Assembly: GCF_000403435.2 (NCBI RefSeq)
Contig: NZ_KE159710.1
Location: 434,001-498,000, forward strand
Source of the DNA: Oscillibacter sp. 1-3
Lineage (GTDB): Bacteria > Bacillota > Clostridia > Oscillospirales > Oscillospiraceae
DNA: 64,000 nt
Direction of reading: 5' to 3'
The notes beneath the pieces were generated by a model that saw nothing but the letters and a program-made list of their open reading frames with translations, did no database searches and was not told the origin of the DNA. Below are positions 16,452 through 24,376 of this stretch, piece by piece. Position numbers and translations under genes: made by a program. Each line of letters opens with the position of its first letter. Within the stretch, counting starts at the first letter, position 1.

Positions 16452-17958
16452 TTTTCCATTCAATTTGCAGCTTCTCGCTGGTGGCGCGAATAACGGTAAT
16501 CATCAAATCCACCACCTGCTGCTTGTCCTCAAAGCTGACATTCTCCCAATCATCCAGATAATTGGAAATCGTGTCAATCTGCTCCGGGGACACGGCCTCG
16601 GCGGTCAGCTTGGCAATCTCGCTGGCAAGGGCCTGACGGCGGCTGTCCAATTCCTCAATCTTGGCATTGGCATAGGAGATCAGCACCGGGGTCGCGCCCG
16701 TCAGCGTGTCCAGCAGCTTTTCAATCTCGCTCTCCACCTGGGCCAGCTCCATCTGCTTTGCCGTCAGTTTCGGGCTGGCGGCTCTTCTCTTTTTGCGGCC
16801 CGTCAGCGTCTTGTAGTCCTCCAGCTTCTTCACCATCTGCTGGTAAACTACCGCCTCTAAATCGCGGAGACGGATTGTACCGCAGCCGGAACAAAACTTG
16901 CTGTCAGCGTGTTTCGTACAGCGCAGATAGAGATACCCGCAGGAGTGGGCCGACATCAGAGCATAGCCACATTTGCCGCACTTGATTTTCCCCGCCATCC
17001 AGGTGTTGCGGGCTTTCCTGGCCGGTTGATAGGTCTGGTTCGCCATCATCTTCTTGCGAACTCTAAGCCACAAATCAGACGGGATAAAGCCCTCGCTGGG
17101 GGCCAGCACCAGCGTCTGGCCTTCCAAGTGCGTGTGCTTATTCTCGGTGCTGTCCTTGCTCCGGTAGTAGTAACATCCGTTTGTCCCTACGAAGTCGGCG
17201 GCATCGTTGTAGATGTTCGTCCCTTGGCTCTTGAAAAACTCGTAAATATCCAAGTCAGCCATGGTGTAAATGGGATTACGAAGCATGATGCTGATGGTCG
17301 CCCTGGAAAACGGTTTGCCGAAGTATGTCCGCATCCCCTGCTCGGTAAGCTGCCGGGTGATGTCGTGAAGCGACACCTGGGGGTCAATATACATCTCGTA
17401 CATCTTACGCACGAACGCCGCCTCGGTCGGCTCAATCACCAGCTTCTTTGTATGGATGCCGTCAATGATGATAGGCTCCGTCCGAAATCCATAAGGCGCA
17501 CGCCCGCCCATTTTGAAACCGCGCTGACACCGGGCATACCATGCGTCCTGCACCCGCTTCTGGATTGTCTCGCGCTCCAACTGTGCGAACACAATGCAGA
17601 TGTTCAGCATCGCCCGGCCCATCGGCGTGGACGTGTCGAACTTCTCTGTGGAAGAAATAAATTCCACGTTGTACTCCTGGAACAAAGCCATCATGTTTGC
17701 GAAGTCCAGAATGGAACGGCTGATGCGGTCGAGCTTGTAAACGACCACCCTGGCAATCAGCCCGCGCTTGATGTCCTCTACCAGCATTTGAAACTGGGGC
17801 CTGTCCGTATTCTTACCACTGTAACCCTTGTCTTGATACTCCTGGCAGCTTCCACCCCTCAACTCATATTTGCAAAACTCAATCTGACTTTCGATAGAGA
17901 TACTATCCTTTTTGTCAATGGACTGTCTTGCATAAATCGCGTCAATTCGGTTGTTCAT
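16447..17958 (-). CDS. Large serine recombinase (integrase type)
   Basis: This complete 503-residue enzyme starts with IDAIYARQSIDKKDS, carrying the catalytic Ser at about residue 13. Next come YKLDRISRSILDF, the PMGRAMLNICIVFAQLERE E-helix segment, and a recombinase domain with RAPYGFRTEP and MLRNPIYTMADLD. A zinc ribbon follows (IKCGKCGYAL, then CTKHADSKFCSGC), and a coiled coil at about 395-445. This is the TnpX/Tn4451-like architecture used to integrate and excise Firmicutes elements. A promoter with a palindrome over its -10 lies directly upstream, and a 60-residue ORF comes before that. It is the one intact recombinase that could move the 16-25 kb element. Confidence 0.9.
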   Translation of the reverse strand: MNNRIDAIYARQSIDKKDSISIESQIEFCKYELRGGSCQEYQDKGYSGKNTDRPQFQMLVEDIKRGLIARVVVYKLDRISRSILDFANMMALFQEYNVEFISSTEKFDTSTPMGRAMLNICIVFAQLERETIQKRVQDAWYARCQRGFKMGGRAPYGFRTEPIIIDGIHTKKLVIEPTEAAFVRKMYEMYIDPQVSLHDITRQLTEQGMRTYFGKPFSRATISIMLRNPIYTMADLDIYEFFKSQGTNIYNDAADFVGTNGCYYYRSKDSTENKHTHLEGQTLVLAPSEGFIPSDLWLRVRKKMMANQTYQPARKARNTWMAGKIKCGKCGYALMSAHSCGYLYLRCTKHADSKFCSGCGTIRLRDLEAVVYQQMVKKLEDYKTLTGRKKRRAASPKLTAKQMELAQVESEIEKLLDTLTGATPVLISYANAKIEELDSRRQALASEIAKLTAEAVSPEQIDTISNYLDDWENVSFEDKQQVVDLMITVIRATSEKLQIEWKI

Positions 17959-17987
17959 TTTGCGCTCCCTTTCTGAAAAGAAACGGA

Positions 17988-18031
17988 GCTGCTGACAGCT
18001 TCATTATACTGTCAGCAGCCCCGCAAATCAA
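17988..18031 (-). promoter_or_regulatory. Recombinase promoter within a palindrome
   Basis: On the minus strand TTGATT (18031-18026) and TATAAT (18008-18003) are separated by 17 bases. The -10 lies in the loop of a perfect 11-bp palindrome, GCTGCTGACAG (17988-17998) with CTGTCAGCAGC (18009-18019). A protein bound to the palindrome would cover the promoter, so this is a likely operator, although an RNA hairpin role is possible. Confidence 0.65.
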
Positions 18032-18047
18032 TCTCTATCTGAAAAAA

Positions 18048-18230
18048 TCACGAGGCAGGCGTTTCCCTCTGCTGGTACTTGCGGAACACTTCATAAAGCC
18101 GCTGCTCCAACTCCCGGCGCTTCGCCGCCTCCTGTTCCGGGGAGAGAATGGGCATGAGGTTTTCCAGCGGGATTTCTCGGCCCTGGAAATTGACAATCTC
18201 GGTCTGTTTCTTGTAGCTGATATGCTCCAT
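18048..18230 (-). CDS. Conserved 60-residue element protein
   Basis: The product begins MEHISYKKQTEIVNFQGREI and ends in a charged helix with EQEAAKRRELEQRLYEVFRKYQ. The ATG at 18230 is preferred over a TTG two codons earlier because AAGGAG lies seven bases before it. Similar small proteins accompany serine recombinases in gut Firmicutes elements, but I know no assigned function. It is separated from the recombinase by the palindromic promoter. The middle stretch, IPLENLMPILSPEQE, looks ordered. Confidence 0.6.
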   Translation of the reverse strand: MEHISYKKQTEIVNFQGREIPLENLMPILSPEQEAAKRRELEQRLYEVFRKYQQRETPAS

Positions 18231-18401
18231 AGGCAACTCCTTGTTTTCAAATTTTCAAACGGGCCTGTGATGTAGCTGCGGACATTTGTCCGGCGTTTGT
18301 CCGAAAAGTGGGCGCTATTTACTCCCACTCGTTTGATTCATTTATTTGTTTCTATTTGTTTGATTTGGGGGTAGTTTTCTATCTGCGGAAGGTCTTGTTT
18401 T

Positions 18402-18803
18402 CTAACTGTTCCGAAGGTCATTTTCTGCCCCCGTGATGGACAATCCTTTGTCCATCTGGGATGGGATAATTCTTTGTCCATCAGGCAGTTTCACATAAAT
18501 CAGATTGGGCAGGAACTGTCCCCGCCGCTTTCGCTCAATCAGCCCTGCCGCCGACAACTCGGCCAATGCGTTCTTGGCTGATGAAAGGCTCCTGTTCAGC
18601 GCCGCCGCAATTTTCTCCACGGGGAAAATGAGATAGACCCGCCCGGCCTCGTCCGTCCAGCCGTTAAGCTGGGAGAGGTGCGCCCTGTCCAGCAGGAGGG
18701 CGTAGGTCAGGGCGGCGGTATGGGACAATGGCATATCCATCAGGAATTGGGGGTAAGGGAAATAGGGCGGCAAATCGGTATCTACCGCCATGTAGTCAGT
18801 CAT
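18402..18803 (-). CDS. Replication-initiator (RepA-type) N-terminal winged-helix protein
   Basis: This 133-residue protein matches the N-terminal domain of RepA-like initiators of Firmicutes elements: YFPYPQFLMDMPLSHTAALTYALLLDRA, then YLIFPVEKIAAALNRSLSSAKNALAELSAAGLIERKRRG, a winged helix. It ends soon after, with QRIIPSQMDKGLSITG, so the rest of a full initiator is missing. Either it is a stand-alone DNA-binding protein, as often seen in conjugative elements, or a truncated initiator. AAGGAGG precedes the ATG. Its place beside the recombinase fits an element maintenance role, either copy control or transcriptional. Confidence 0.65.
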   Translation of the reverse strand: MTDYMAVDTDLPPYFPYPQFLMDMPLSHTAALTYALLLDRAHLSQLNGWTDEAGRVYLIFPVEKIAAALNRSLSSAKNALAELSAAGLIERKRRGQFLPNLIYVKLPDGQRIIPSQMDKGLSITGAENDLRNS

Positions 18804-18952
18804 GGTATTGGCCTCCTTAATGTGGGGCTGTCAGACCACCGCTGTGGGCCATTAGAGGCCCGTTTTCGGGGCTGGGAAGGAAATGTATCAGGCCCCCGTT
18901 GAGGGCGGTCTTGAAAGCCTTGATATGACTGTGTTTTCATCGGGTACTTTTT

Positions 18953-19321
18953 CTACACTCCTGCCCGGTTTTTCCTTGCCCATGCCCGCTTGCTGCGTTT
19001 GGTTCGTTCTGCGGCACAGGTGGAGCAGTAAAGGGTGTTATGCTTGGGCGGGGCAAATAGCCTCCCACATTCCCAACACCGCCGCCGTCCGACAGAGGGA
19101 GCCGGGAGCAGGGCGGCACACAGGCCAGCGTCCAGAGGGAGGACGGCGGTGCGGAACCATTTGCAGATCAGCGAGTAGGTGATGCTTTGAGGGCAGATAC
19201 ATTCCTCGCCGTTGTCCAGGAGCAGACAGTTTCCGCAATCATAGTTGCAGCACTCATGCACCAGCCTCCGAGCTGTGCGGTACTGCTGGTAGGTCATGTG
19301 GGGAATTTCGGATGCCGCCAT
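18953..19321 (-). CDS. Cysteine-rich VLP-domain protein
   Basis: This 122-residue protein begins with the Cys_rich_VLP pattern: YQQYRTARRLVHECCNYDCGNCLLLD, then EECICPQSITYSLICKWFRTAVLPLDAGLCAAL. A second zinc-ribbon-like part follows with CWECGRLF and LYCSTCAAERTKR and a basic tail. About twelve cysteines suggest two metal sites. The family is carried by conjugative and mobilisable elements of Firmicutes next to mobilisation genes; its function is unproven. GGGGGAG lies before the ATG. Upstream is the palindrome-dense stretch that may hold the transfer origin, but no relaxase gene follows in this window. Confidence 0.8.
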   Translation of the reverse strand: MAASEIPHMTYQQYRTARRLVHECCNYDCGNCLLLDNGEECICPQSITYSLICKWFRTAVLPLDAGLCAALLPAPSVGRRRCWECGRLFAPPKHNTLYCSTCAAERTKRSKRAWARKNRAGV

Positions 19322-19404
19322 TTCACACGCTCCCCCGATAAAATCCTAAAAACGCCAATTTGACATTTTTAACGTGAGTGCCGATCTGGCAGTAACGATA
19401 CCTG

Positions 19405-19647
19405 ACCCGCAGAAACGGAACAGACGCGAAGCGGGTGTTCCGTTTCTGCGGGTGCGCAAGGGGTTTGGGGAATACAATTCCCCATCGCGTCCGAAGGACG
19501 CAACGCCCCCGGCAGGGCGCACGACACCGGAACGGTGTATAAGTGCGCTGTTGGAAACAGACGGGGTTTCCAGCACAAAAAATAATGGTGTTCACCGTGA
19601 CCTCCTTAGCGTAGGAGGGACAAGCCGCCGAAGCAGCTTGTCCCTCC
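19405..19647. other. Palindrome-dense noncoding stretch, possible transfer origin
   Basis: Five perfect hairpins lie in 243 bases: 18-bp arms at 19405-19422 and 19436-19453; TGGGGAAT/ATTCCCCA at 19466-19484; GCGTCC-GAA-GGACGC at 19487-19501; ACACCG-GAA-CGGTGT at 19524-19538; and 12-bp arms at 19614-19625 and 19636-19647. No gene is supported between 19322 and 19708. The density and the adjacent GGGGTTTGGGGAAT stretch resemble origin-of-transfer leaders of Firmicutes elements. This is inference without a relaxase to match. Confidence 0.5.
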
Positions 19648-19708
19648 CGGTGATAGGGCGATTGCCCCTCACCTTGTAGCCATCATGCCGGGGTGATCGT
19701 TGGGTAGG

Positions 19709-20107
19709 TCAGCGGAAAAATTTGAAAAACTTGTTCCGCACACCCTCAATGCTGTCATGGACTGCGGCCTTGGAGCAGCCACACAGCCGCCCAATCTCCG
19801 CATAGGAAAGGTCATACAAAGCGTGGAGCAAAAACCGTTCCCGCTGGGTCTTGGTGCAGAGGGCCAGCACCGCCAGAATTTCGTCCAGCGTTTCCTGCTG
19901 GCAGACCAGTTCCTCCGGGGTGGCACAGTATGGCAGAACGCCCTGGGCGGCAATTATGTACTCGTCACATTCGCGTCCGTCCCAATGCCGCCGCTGTTCC
20001 CGGTCAAGGCTCCGTTCGGTACGCTTGGCCAGCTCCCAAAATTCCTCAAGAGTGGCGGCATCCTCATAGGTCATTTTGCGGCTGTATCTCTTGATGGTAA
20101 TTTCCAT
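19709..20107 (-). CDS. Small sigma-70-like factor of a mobile element
   Basis: Starting at 20107 after AGGAGG the protein has 132 residues. The first part, TYEDAATLEEFWELAKRTERSLDREQRRH, is a short region found in element-borne sigma-like proteins. The second half is a region-4 helix-turn-helix: LALCTKTQRERFLLHALYDLSYAEIGRLCGCSKAAVHDSIEG. Region 2 is reduced or absent. Such proteins occur in conjugative elements of gut Firmicutes and are thought to control element genes. A hairpin with a minus-strand T-run sits just upstream, so it is transcribed separately from the genes at 20.5 kb and beyond. It could instead be a plain DNA-binding regulator. Confidence 0.75.
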   Translation of the reverse strand: MEITIKRYSRKMTYEDAATLEEFWELAKRTERSLDREQRRHWDGRECDEYIIAAQGVLPYCATPEELVCQQETLDEILAVLALCTKTQRERFLLHALYDLSYAEIGRLCGCSKAAVHDSIEGVRNKFFKFFR

Positions 20108-20211
20108 CGTGTTATCCTCCTGTTCAGATTTGGGAAAATGCGAAATCTGAACAGGAAGGGCGGGCCGCGACACCGGGGCCGGATGGGACAGTCCCCTGAA
20201 AAAGCAAAAAT

Positions 20212-20238
20212 GCCCGAACAGCACAAGGCTGTTCGGGC
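20212..20238 (-). terminator. Terminator upstream of the sigma-like gene
   Basis: Perfect 11-bp arms GCCCGAACAGC (20212-20222) and GCTGTTCGGGC (20228-20238), followed on the minus strand by ATTTTTGCTTTTT. An imperfect TGTTCAGATTT / AAATCTGAACA pairing lies nearer the gene. The remaining part of 20108-20504 shows no convincing gene. Confidence 0.65.
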
Positions 20239-20388
20239 GTTGGGGGTGGCGATATGGGTAGACAAGAAACGACTATTTTCGCAAACCTGGGTAGGGGATG
20301 CCGCTGTGAAGATTAGGCTTTTTTTGACAAGTACCTATCTATTCGTAATCGCATGGCGACATCCTCCTGTTGCCGCCAAAACGCAAAA

Positions 20389-20422
20389 GAGCGGCGGCTC
20401 TGACTTCTCAAAGCCGCCGCTC
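20389..20422 (-). terminator. Terminator of the TetR-linked membrane operon
   Basis: GAGCGGCGGCT (20389-20399) pairs with AGCCGCCGCTC (20412-20422), with TTTTGCG after it on the minus strand. It closes the leftward three-gene operon ending at 20505. Confidence 0.65.
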
Positions 20423-20504
20423 CGGGCGTGATTATACTCCTGCTTGTACGACGGCTTTTTTTCTTTTGCCGTCGTGCGGCAAGTTATTTCAATATTCAGA
20501 AATG

Positions 20505-20723
20505 TTATTGTGAGCTTTCACTACTTTCACGTTGCTCCTGCTCCTGTTTTAACCGGGCTTTTGCATCCTCCACGGTTTCGCCGTCTCTGGTGAGATAGCG
20601 ATCAACAAAAGCGTCCTCCACTTTTGTATATCCTCCAACGACAGCTTCCTCAATCTTCTCAAATGTGTCTACCACTTTCTTGGCGATTTCCTCATTTGCC
20701 TTTACAAATTTAGACTGTGCCAT
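20505..20723 (-). CDS. Small charged helical protein
   Basis: The 72-residue product contains two repeats of a helical unit (KKVVDTFEKIEEAVVGGYTKVEDAFVDRYL), followed by a Glu-rich tail. It has no signal peptide or membrane span. The start overlaps the stop of the upstream membrane gene by 14 bases, so translation is probably coupled. It is the last gene of an operon divergent from a TetR regulator. Similar short proteins accompany TetR-linked membrane genes in gut Firmicutes elements. No function is known to me. Confidence 0.65.
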   Translation of the reverse strand: MAQSKFVKANEEIAKKVVDTFEKIEEAVVGGYTKVEDAFVDRYLTRDGETVEDAKARLKQEQEQRESSESSQ

Positions 20724-21402
20724 GTGTGTTCTTCCTTTCTTTGCCGCTTGTTAAAATTGTAAAAATCCCCAGCAGCAATATAAACAAGCATACTGATATT
20801 CCTGTTAGGCTGTTCATAAGGGCAATATCTTCATTGTCCATTGAACCGAATGATATGAGCATAGAGCGTTGTAGCGTCAGAAGTGATGCAGCTACTTCCG
20901 CATATCCGATTGTACGGATAACAACGAGTAACGGGACTGTATTTTTGCGCTGTTTTATGGCCCGTATGACTGCAACTGTGATTTTATAAAACGTGTACGT
21001 TGCAATCGTAATCATAACAATTTCGTGGTGTTTGACTGCGATGTTTTGGGAGAGGCTGATATAGACAATGCCACCCAAAATGAAACTCAAAAGAACCAGT
21101 AAACCACCGCATAGTTTCGCCACAAAATATTCTGTATCCTCAGAAGCCAAAGACTTGCGTTTCCACTCACATAGGACAGCAGAAAAACGCATGGAACTTA
21201 AAATCATGTAATATGCAAACATTGTTACGAACCACAGGGATTGATTGACTACGCCCAGAGCCCCATGGTAAATGGCATACATGATGTTGGCCAGCAGGCC
21301 CACAGCGGCAGAGAAAACTGCCCGGAACCGTTGTTCTTGAATAAACCGCCTTCCTAAGTTGGTCCTCTTGATTTTTTGGATGGCAGCTTGTTTTGCGTTC
21401 AT
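20710..21402 (-). CDS. Multi-pass membrane protein of a TetR-linked operon
   Basis: This 230-residue protein opens with a basic cytoplasmic segment (MNAKQAAIQKIKRTNLGRR), then about six hydrophobic helices beginning near residues 28, 53, 93, 127, 158 and 200. I see no catalytic motif and no known transporter signature. It overlaps the preceding gene by four bases (ATGA) and the next by 14, so all three are one operon. Divergent TetR control hints at a response to a small molecule or envelope stress, as with many small transport operons, but that is inference. Confidence 0.65.
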   Translation of the reverse strand: MNAKQAAIQKIKRTNLGRRFIQEQRFRAVFSAAVGLLANIMYAIYHGALGVVNQSLWFVTMFAYYMILSSMRFSAVLCEWKRKSLASEDTEYFVAKLCGGLLVLLSFILGGIVYISLSQNIAVKHHEIVMITIATYTFYKITVAVIRAIKQRKNTVPLLVVIRTIGYAEVAASLLTLQRSMLISFGSMDNEDIALMNSLTGISVCLFILLLGIFTILTSGKERKNTHGTV

Positions 21403-21770
21403 CCCTTCAAGCCCTTAGTCAAAGGAACCAGGCAGAGCAGGATAACAATACCAGCCAGCCCAATGATGATACCGACCACCATTTTGCCCCAGACCATGCA
21501 GAAGCACATACCAACCCCCAGCGCCAACGCGCCAATCACACCGACCACGGCTGCAAGAATTGTCTTTGCAGAAAAGTGGATGGGGGCCTTGTGCTCCATT
21601 TTCCGCCAGATCATTACCGTGACCAATCCCAGCAGAAGCCCTACACAGCCGAACACAATCCCCGGCTGGAACGCGCCCCACTCCGGGATGAGTGCCATGC
21701 ACATTCCCAGCGCAAACAGCACTCCGCTCACCGTTCCCATAAGCATCGCAACAAAACTACTTTTCTTCAT
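21399..21770 (-). CDS. Small four-helix membrane protein, first gene of the operon
   Basis: This 123-residue protein has four Gly-rich hydrophobic helices (about 5-25, 33-52, 68-90 and 95-118) with the short loop RKMEHKAPIHFSAK on one side. The pattern is typical of small integral membrane proteins found in TetR-linked operons of Firmicutes elements. No family with known activity is recognised. It lies nearest the divergent promoter region, and AAAGGAGGTAC precedes the ATG. Its stop overlaps the next start by four bases. Confidence 0.65.
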   Translation of the reverse strand: MKKSSFVAMLMGTVSGVLFALGMCMALIPEWGAFQPGIVFGCVGLLLGLVTVMIWRKMEHKAPIHFSAKTILAAVVGVIGALALGVGMCFCMVWGKMVVGIIIGLAGIVILLCLVPLTKGLKG

Positions 21771-21794
21771 TTGAGTACCTCCTTTAAGGCAACG

Positions 21795-21850
21795 GTTGAT
21801 TGTTTATTGCAAGAATAGTATAATGGAACCGAAAATCAAAAACAATCAAC
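21795..21850. promoter_or_regulatory. Divergent promoters with a TetR-type operator
   Basis: GTTGATTGTTT (21795-21805) and AAACAATCAAC (21840-21850) are a perfect 11-bp inverted pair. On the plus strand TTGATT (21796-21801) and TATAAT (21819-21824) are 17 bases apart and point to tetR. On the minus strand the other arm supplies an equivalent TTGATT for the membrane operon, with CATTAT about 18 bases on. Both -35 boxes therefore lie in the repeat arms, fitting repression of both directions by the TetR protein. Confidence 0.7.
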
Positions 21851-21886
21851 AATGTTTGCACAGATGTTGGATTAAAGGAGATTTCC

Positions 21887-22426
21887 ATGAATACAAAAAA
21901 TAATCGGCGTAAACGAGCCTCTATGCAGAAAATTGAACAGGTTTTAGTGGAGCTTCTGCAAACGAAAGAACTAAATCAAATCAGCGTGTCTGATATATGC
22001 AAAAGAGCTGGCCTAAACCGCAGTACCTTTTACGCAAACTATGTGGATATATACGGGCTAGCTGACGCAATACGGGAGAAGCTGGAGGCCCAGGTTGCGG
22101 AGCTATACAAGGATGAGGTTGAACAAGGATTTAACTCCAATAATTACTTGATATTATTCCAGCACATAGCACAAAACCAGATTTTTTATCGCACGTACTT
22201 TAAGCTGGGATATGATGAAAAATATAAGATTTTAGCTTATGACTACAATCTCGCAAAGAAACACCTTGATAACCGTTTTATTGAATACCACATGGAATTT
22301 TTTAAGAGCGGACTTACAAAAATTATTAAGCTGTGGCTACAAAACGGCTGCAAGGAAACTCCCGAAGAAATGTTTGAAATTGTAAAAAGCGAATACCGGG
22401 GACGGGAAGAAATTTTTGCGGAATAG
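21887..22426 (+). CDS. TetR/AcrR-family regulator
   Basis: This 179-residue protein has an N-terminal TetR helix-turn-helix at about 10-60: KIEQVLVELLQTKELNQISVSDICKRAGLNRSTFYANYVDI. An all-helical ligand-binding part follows, of the kind found in Firmicutes TetR_C variants (YRTYFKLGYDEKYKIL). The ribosome site AAAGGAG precedes the ATG. It is divergent from a three-gene membrane operon across a 116-base gap holding an inverted repeat, so it most likely represses that operon and itself. A strong hairpin at 22437-22468 ends the transcript. Confidence 0.85.
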   Translation: MNTKNNRRKRASMQKIEQVLVELLQTKELNQISVSDICKRAGLNRSTFYANYVDIYGLADAIREKLEAQVAELYKDEVEQGFNSNNYLILFQHIAQNQIFYRTYFKLGYDEKYKILAYDYNLAKKHLDNRFIEYHMEFFKSGLTKIIKLWLQNGCKETPEEMFEIVKSEYRGREEIFAE

Positions 22427-22436
22427 TTTACAAAAG

Positions 22437-22468
22437 GAACAGGGGACATACAGCGATGTCCCCTGTTC
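22437..22468 (+). terminator. Hairpin after tetR
   Basis: GAACAGGGGACAT (22437-22449) pairs perfectly with ATGTCCCCTGTTC (22456-22468). No long T-run follows, so it may act as a 3' stabiliser or a terminator. Confidence 0.5.
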
Positions 22469-22526
22469 ACAAGGAATAATTGTCAGCAGCTCCGCTTAAA
22501 TTTTTGTGGTCTTGTCCATATCAGTG

Positions 22527-22808
22527 ACCCGAAGAAACCGTACAGACGCGAAGCGGGTGTACGGTTTCTTCGGGTGTCACAAGAGGGCCGTAGGCCCTCT
22601 TGTGACAGCACAGTTTTACAGTTCAGCAGAAACCGGGGCAGGAGCACCGGGGTGTCGGCTTCCTGTCCCTAATTTTTTTGTGTCCATCTCTACGCATTTA
22701 GAACCTCGTTTTTGAGGGTGCAGGTCAAATCGTATTGTCCTCTGTGTGACCGCCGCTCAGAAGCCTTGGAAATAGGCAGCTGAATAGGTCCTAAATGCGT
22801 AGGCTGCT
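22527..22808 (+). repeat. Inner inverted repeat, left copy
   Basis: About 280 bases that reappear in reverse orientation at 24908-25166. The copy opens with an 18-bp perfect palindrome (22527-22544 with 22557-22574) whose loop is GACGCGAAGCGGG, then a 14-bp palindrome (GTCACAAGAGGGCC 22576-22589 with 22593-22606). Shared sequence continues through CAGCACAG, GGGCAGGAG, GTGTCGGC, TCCATCT, GAAGCCTTG, CTGAATAGG and CCTAAAT. Similarity is clear but imperfect, with local gaps. No gene is supported in 22427-22840. Confidence 0.8.
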
Positions 22809-22840
22809 TGTAGTAAATATCTTGGTAAACGGTTAATTTT

Positions 22841-24016
22841 TTATTTACATGCCCCAATAACATCTCTGATCTTTTGTGCGACCTCTGATAAACTTTTTGT
22901 ACTTTTCAAAAGTTTTTGATAAAACCGGCTTACGTCAGTGTCGCCCAAAATATAAAGAACCTGGCTATTACGCAGTGCAATTTCAAACAGAGTATCTTTT
23001 TGCTCATTTGTCCAGCTATCAATCTTTTGTAGTTTACTGATGACAGAATGCGTCCCCGCAAAGCTACTACTATTTTCCAATTCAATAATCAAGTCAGTCT
23101 TTTCCCGTTCTTCATGGCTACTGGCTCGATCTGCGGCTATGCGTTCTCTCTTACATTGGTAATGAAGTGCTTCTAGTGCTTCATTTGCCGCAGTGCGGTC
23201 GATGATGGCTTTCACCAGCGCATCTAATTCAGTTCCCTCCGAATAATCCGCCGGTGCAAAGTATTTAATTCGGCCATCACGCATCATTTTATAAACCTTT
23301 GCTTTATCTTTCGTTTCTCCGTTATAAACGCCGATAGAGTGTCCCCCGTATGTATTTACAAGTTTCATACACGGAATATCTGTGTCGCTGTCTCCAATGT
23401 AGACCATGTTGCGGAATGGAACACGAACATCCTCTGGAGAAAACGATTCATTTACCGCTGAATCGTTGATGCCTAAAACGCCTTTTTCGATTCGGAATAG
23501 GAACTGTGTTTTATTGGTGAAGTTCACCACCTGTGCCGGCCATATTGCAACACCATTTTCGTCATAGTAAAATGAGCTGGCATAAATCTGCTCAAATGCG
23601 CCTGCCTGAGCAACAGCGGTTCCCTCAATCATCTCTTTCAGCCCGGAAGAAATGATATAGTGTTCCACAATAACGTCCCTCTTTTTGCCATACGCCCGAA
23701 TCCGTTCAAACCACTCTTCCACACCAGGAAAGAGTTGAACCTTTGCACCGTATTCTGTAAGCTGCTGTTTTGTAAAAAGAACCTTGCCAGCCGATTTTTC
23801 CTTCATCATATACATATAAGCGAGATTTTGATCCATTGCGTTACTTGTTGCCAGTCCATTAGAGGCCGTCCAAAAATCTGCGACATCATACCCGACAGAT
23901 TGAATGAAACCTTGGGCCTGCATATCATCAGGAGACAGGGTCTTATCAAAATCATAGCATATTGCAACTACAGGTTGACCTTCCTTGTACTTTTTCTGGA
24001 ATTCTTCGTGTACCAT
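22841..24016 (-). CDS. HAD-superfamily phosphatase with a C-terminal extension
   Basis: This 391-residue protein carries the HAD motifs: CYDFDKTLSPDDMQ (nucleophile and acid Asp at about 22 and 24), a Thr/Ser strand at HYIISSGLKEMIEG, and the acidic motif YIGDSDTDIPCMKLV near 225-240. A conserved middle (FTNKTQFLFRIEKGVLGIND) and a helical C-terminus after about residue 290 lie outside the basic fold. This full-length type is found in many Firmicutes, and its substrate is unknown. AAAGGAGAT precedes the ATG. Base composition is more AT-rich than the flanking element. It lies between the inner inverted repeats and so appears to be a mobile cassette gene. Confidence 0.8.
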   Translation of the reverse strand: MVHEEFQKKYKEGQPVVAICYDFDKTLSPDDMQAQGFIQSVGYDVADFWTASNGLATSNAMDQNLAYMYMMKEKSAGKVLFTKQQLTEYGAKVQLFPGVEEWFERIRAYGKKRDVIVEHYIISSGLKEMIEGTAVAQAGAFEQIYASSFYYDENGVAIWPAQVVNFTNKTQFLFRIEKGVLGINDSAVNESFSPEDVRVPFRNMVYIGDSDTDIPCMKLVNTYGGHSIGVYNGETKDKAKVYKMMRDGRIKYFAPADYSEGTELDALVKAIIDRTAANEALEALHYQCKRERIAADRASSHEEREKTDLIIELENSSSFAGTHSVISKLQKIDSWTNEQKDTLFEIALRNSQVLYILGDTDVSRFYQKLLKSTKSLSEVAQKIRDVIGACK

Positions 24017-24130
24017 ACTCTCATCTCCTTTACTGAAAATGTTCTTTCATCGAAGGAATGAATTTTAATGGTTTTCAAATGCTCAAATTTTGCAGTCTAC
24101 AAACGCACTAATTTTCTAAAAGGTAATCAT

Positions 24131-24325
24131 CTATCTCCCAAAAGCTTGATTAAAGATGTTTAGCAGAACTGCAACATTTGCCGAACCAACAAGTTCCTCT
24201 GCTAACTTTTGTTGCTGATGTACAGGTAGCTTACGAACAGAAGTCATAGCCTGTATAACCTCTTGCTTCGCTTTATCATAGTCGTTTGTCGGTTCTACTC
24301 CAACTGTCACCCGATAACTATCCAT
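24131..24325 (-). CDS. 64-residue cassette protein of unknown function
   Basis: The start at 24325 is chosen because GGAGGTG lies eight bases before it; a longer frame from 24376 would bury that site. The product (MDSYRVTVGVEPTNDYDKAK then a helical KQEVIQAMTSVRKLPVHQQQKLAEELVG) has no signal peptide or recognised domain. It is upstream of the HAD gene on the same strand with a gap of about 115 bases. It shares the AT-rich composition and the inverted-repeat cassette, so the pair may function together. Confidence 0.5.
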   Translation of the reverse strand: MDSYRVTVGVEPTNDYDKAKQEVIQAMTSVRKLPVHQQQKLAEELVGSANVAVLLNIFNQAFGR

Positions 24326-24376
24326 ATCTATAACACCTCCATCACAATCACCACTATATCCAATGTCTGTTTGCAA

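Noticed and set aside
19405-19647. CRISPR array
   Set aside because: The hairpins differ from each other and are irregularly spaced, with no constant repeat-spacer pattern; no cas genes are present anywhere in the window.
20340-20395. Thirteen-codon minus-strand frame with a good AGGAGG site
   Set aside because: Too short to assess and not conserved to my knowledge; could be a leader peptide but evidence is only the ribosome site.
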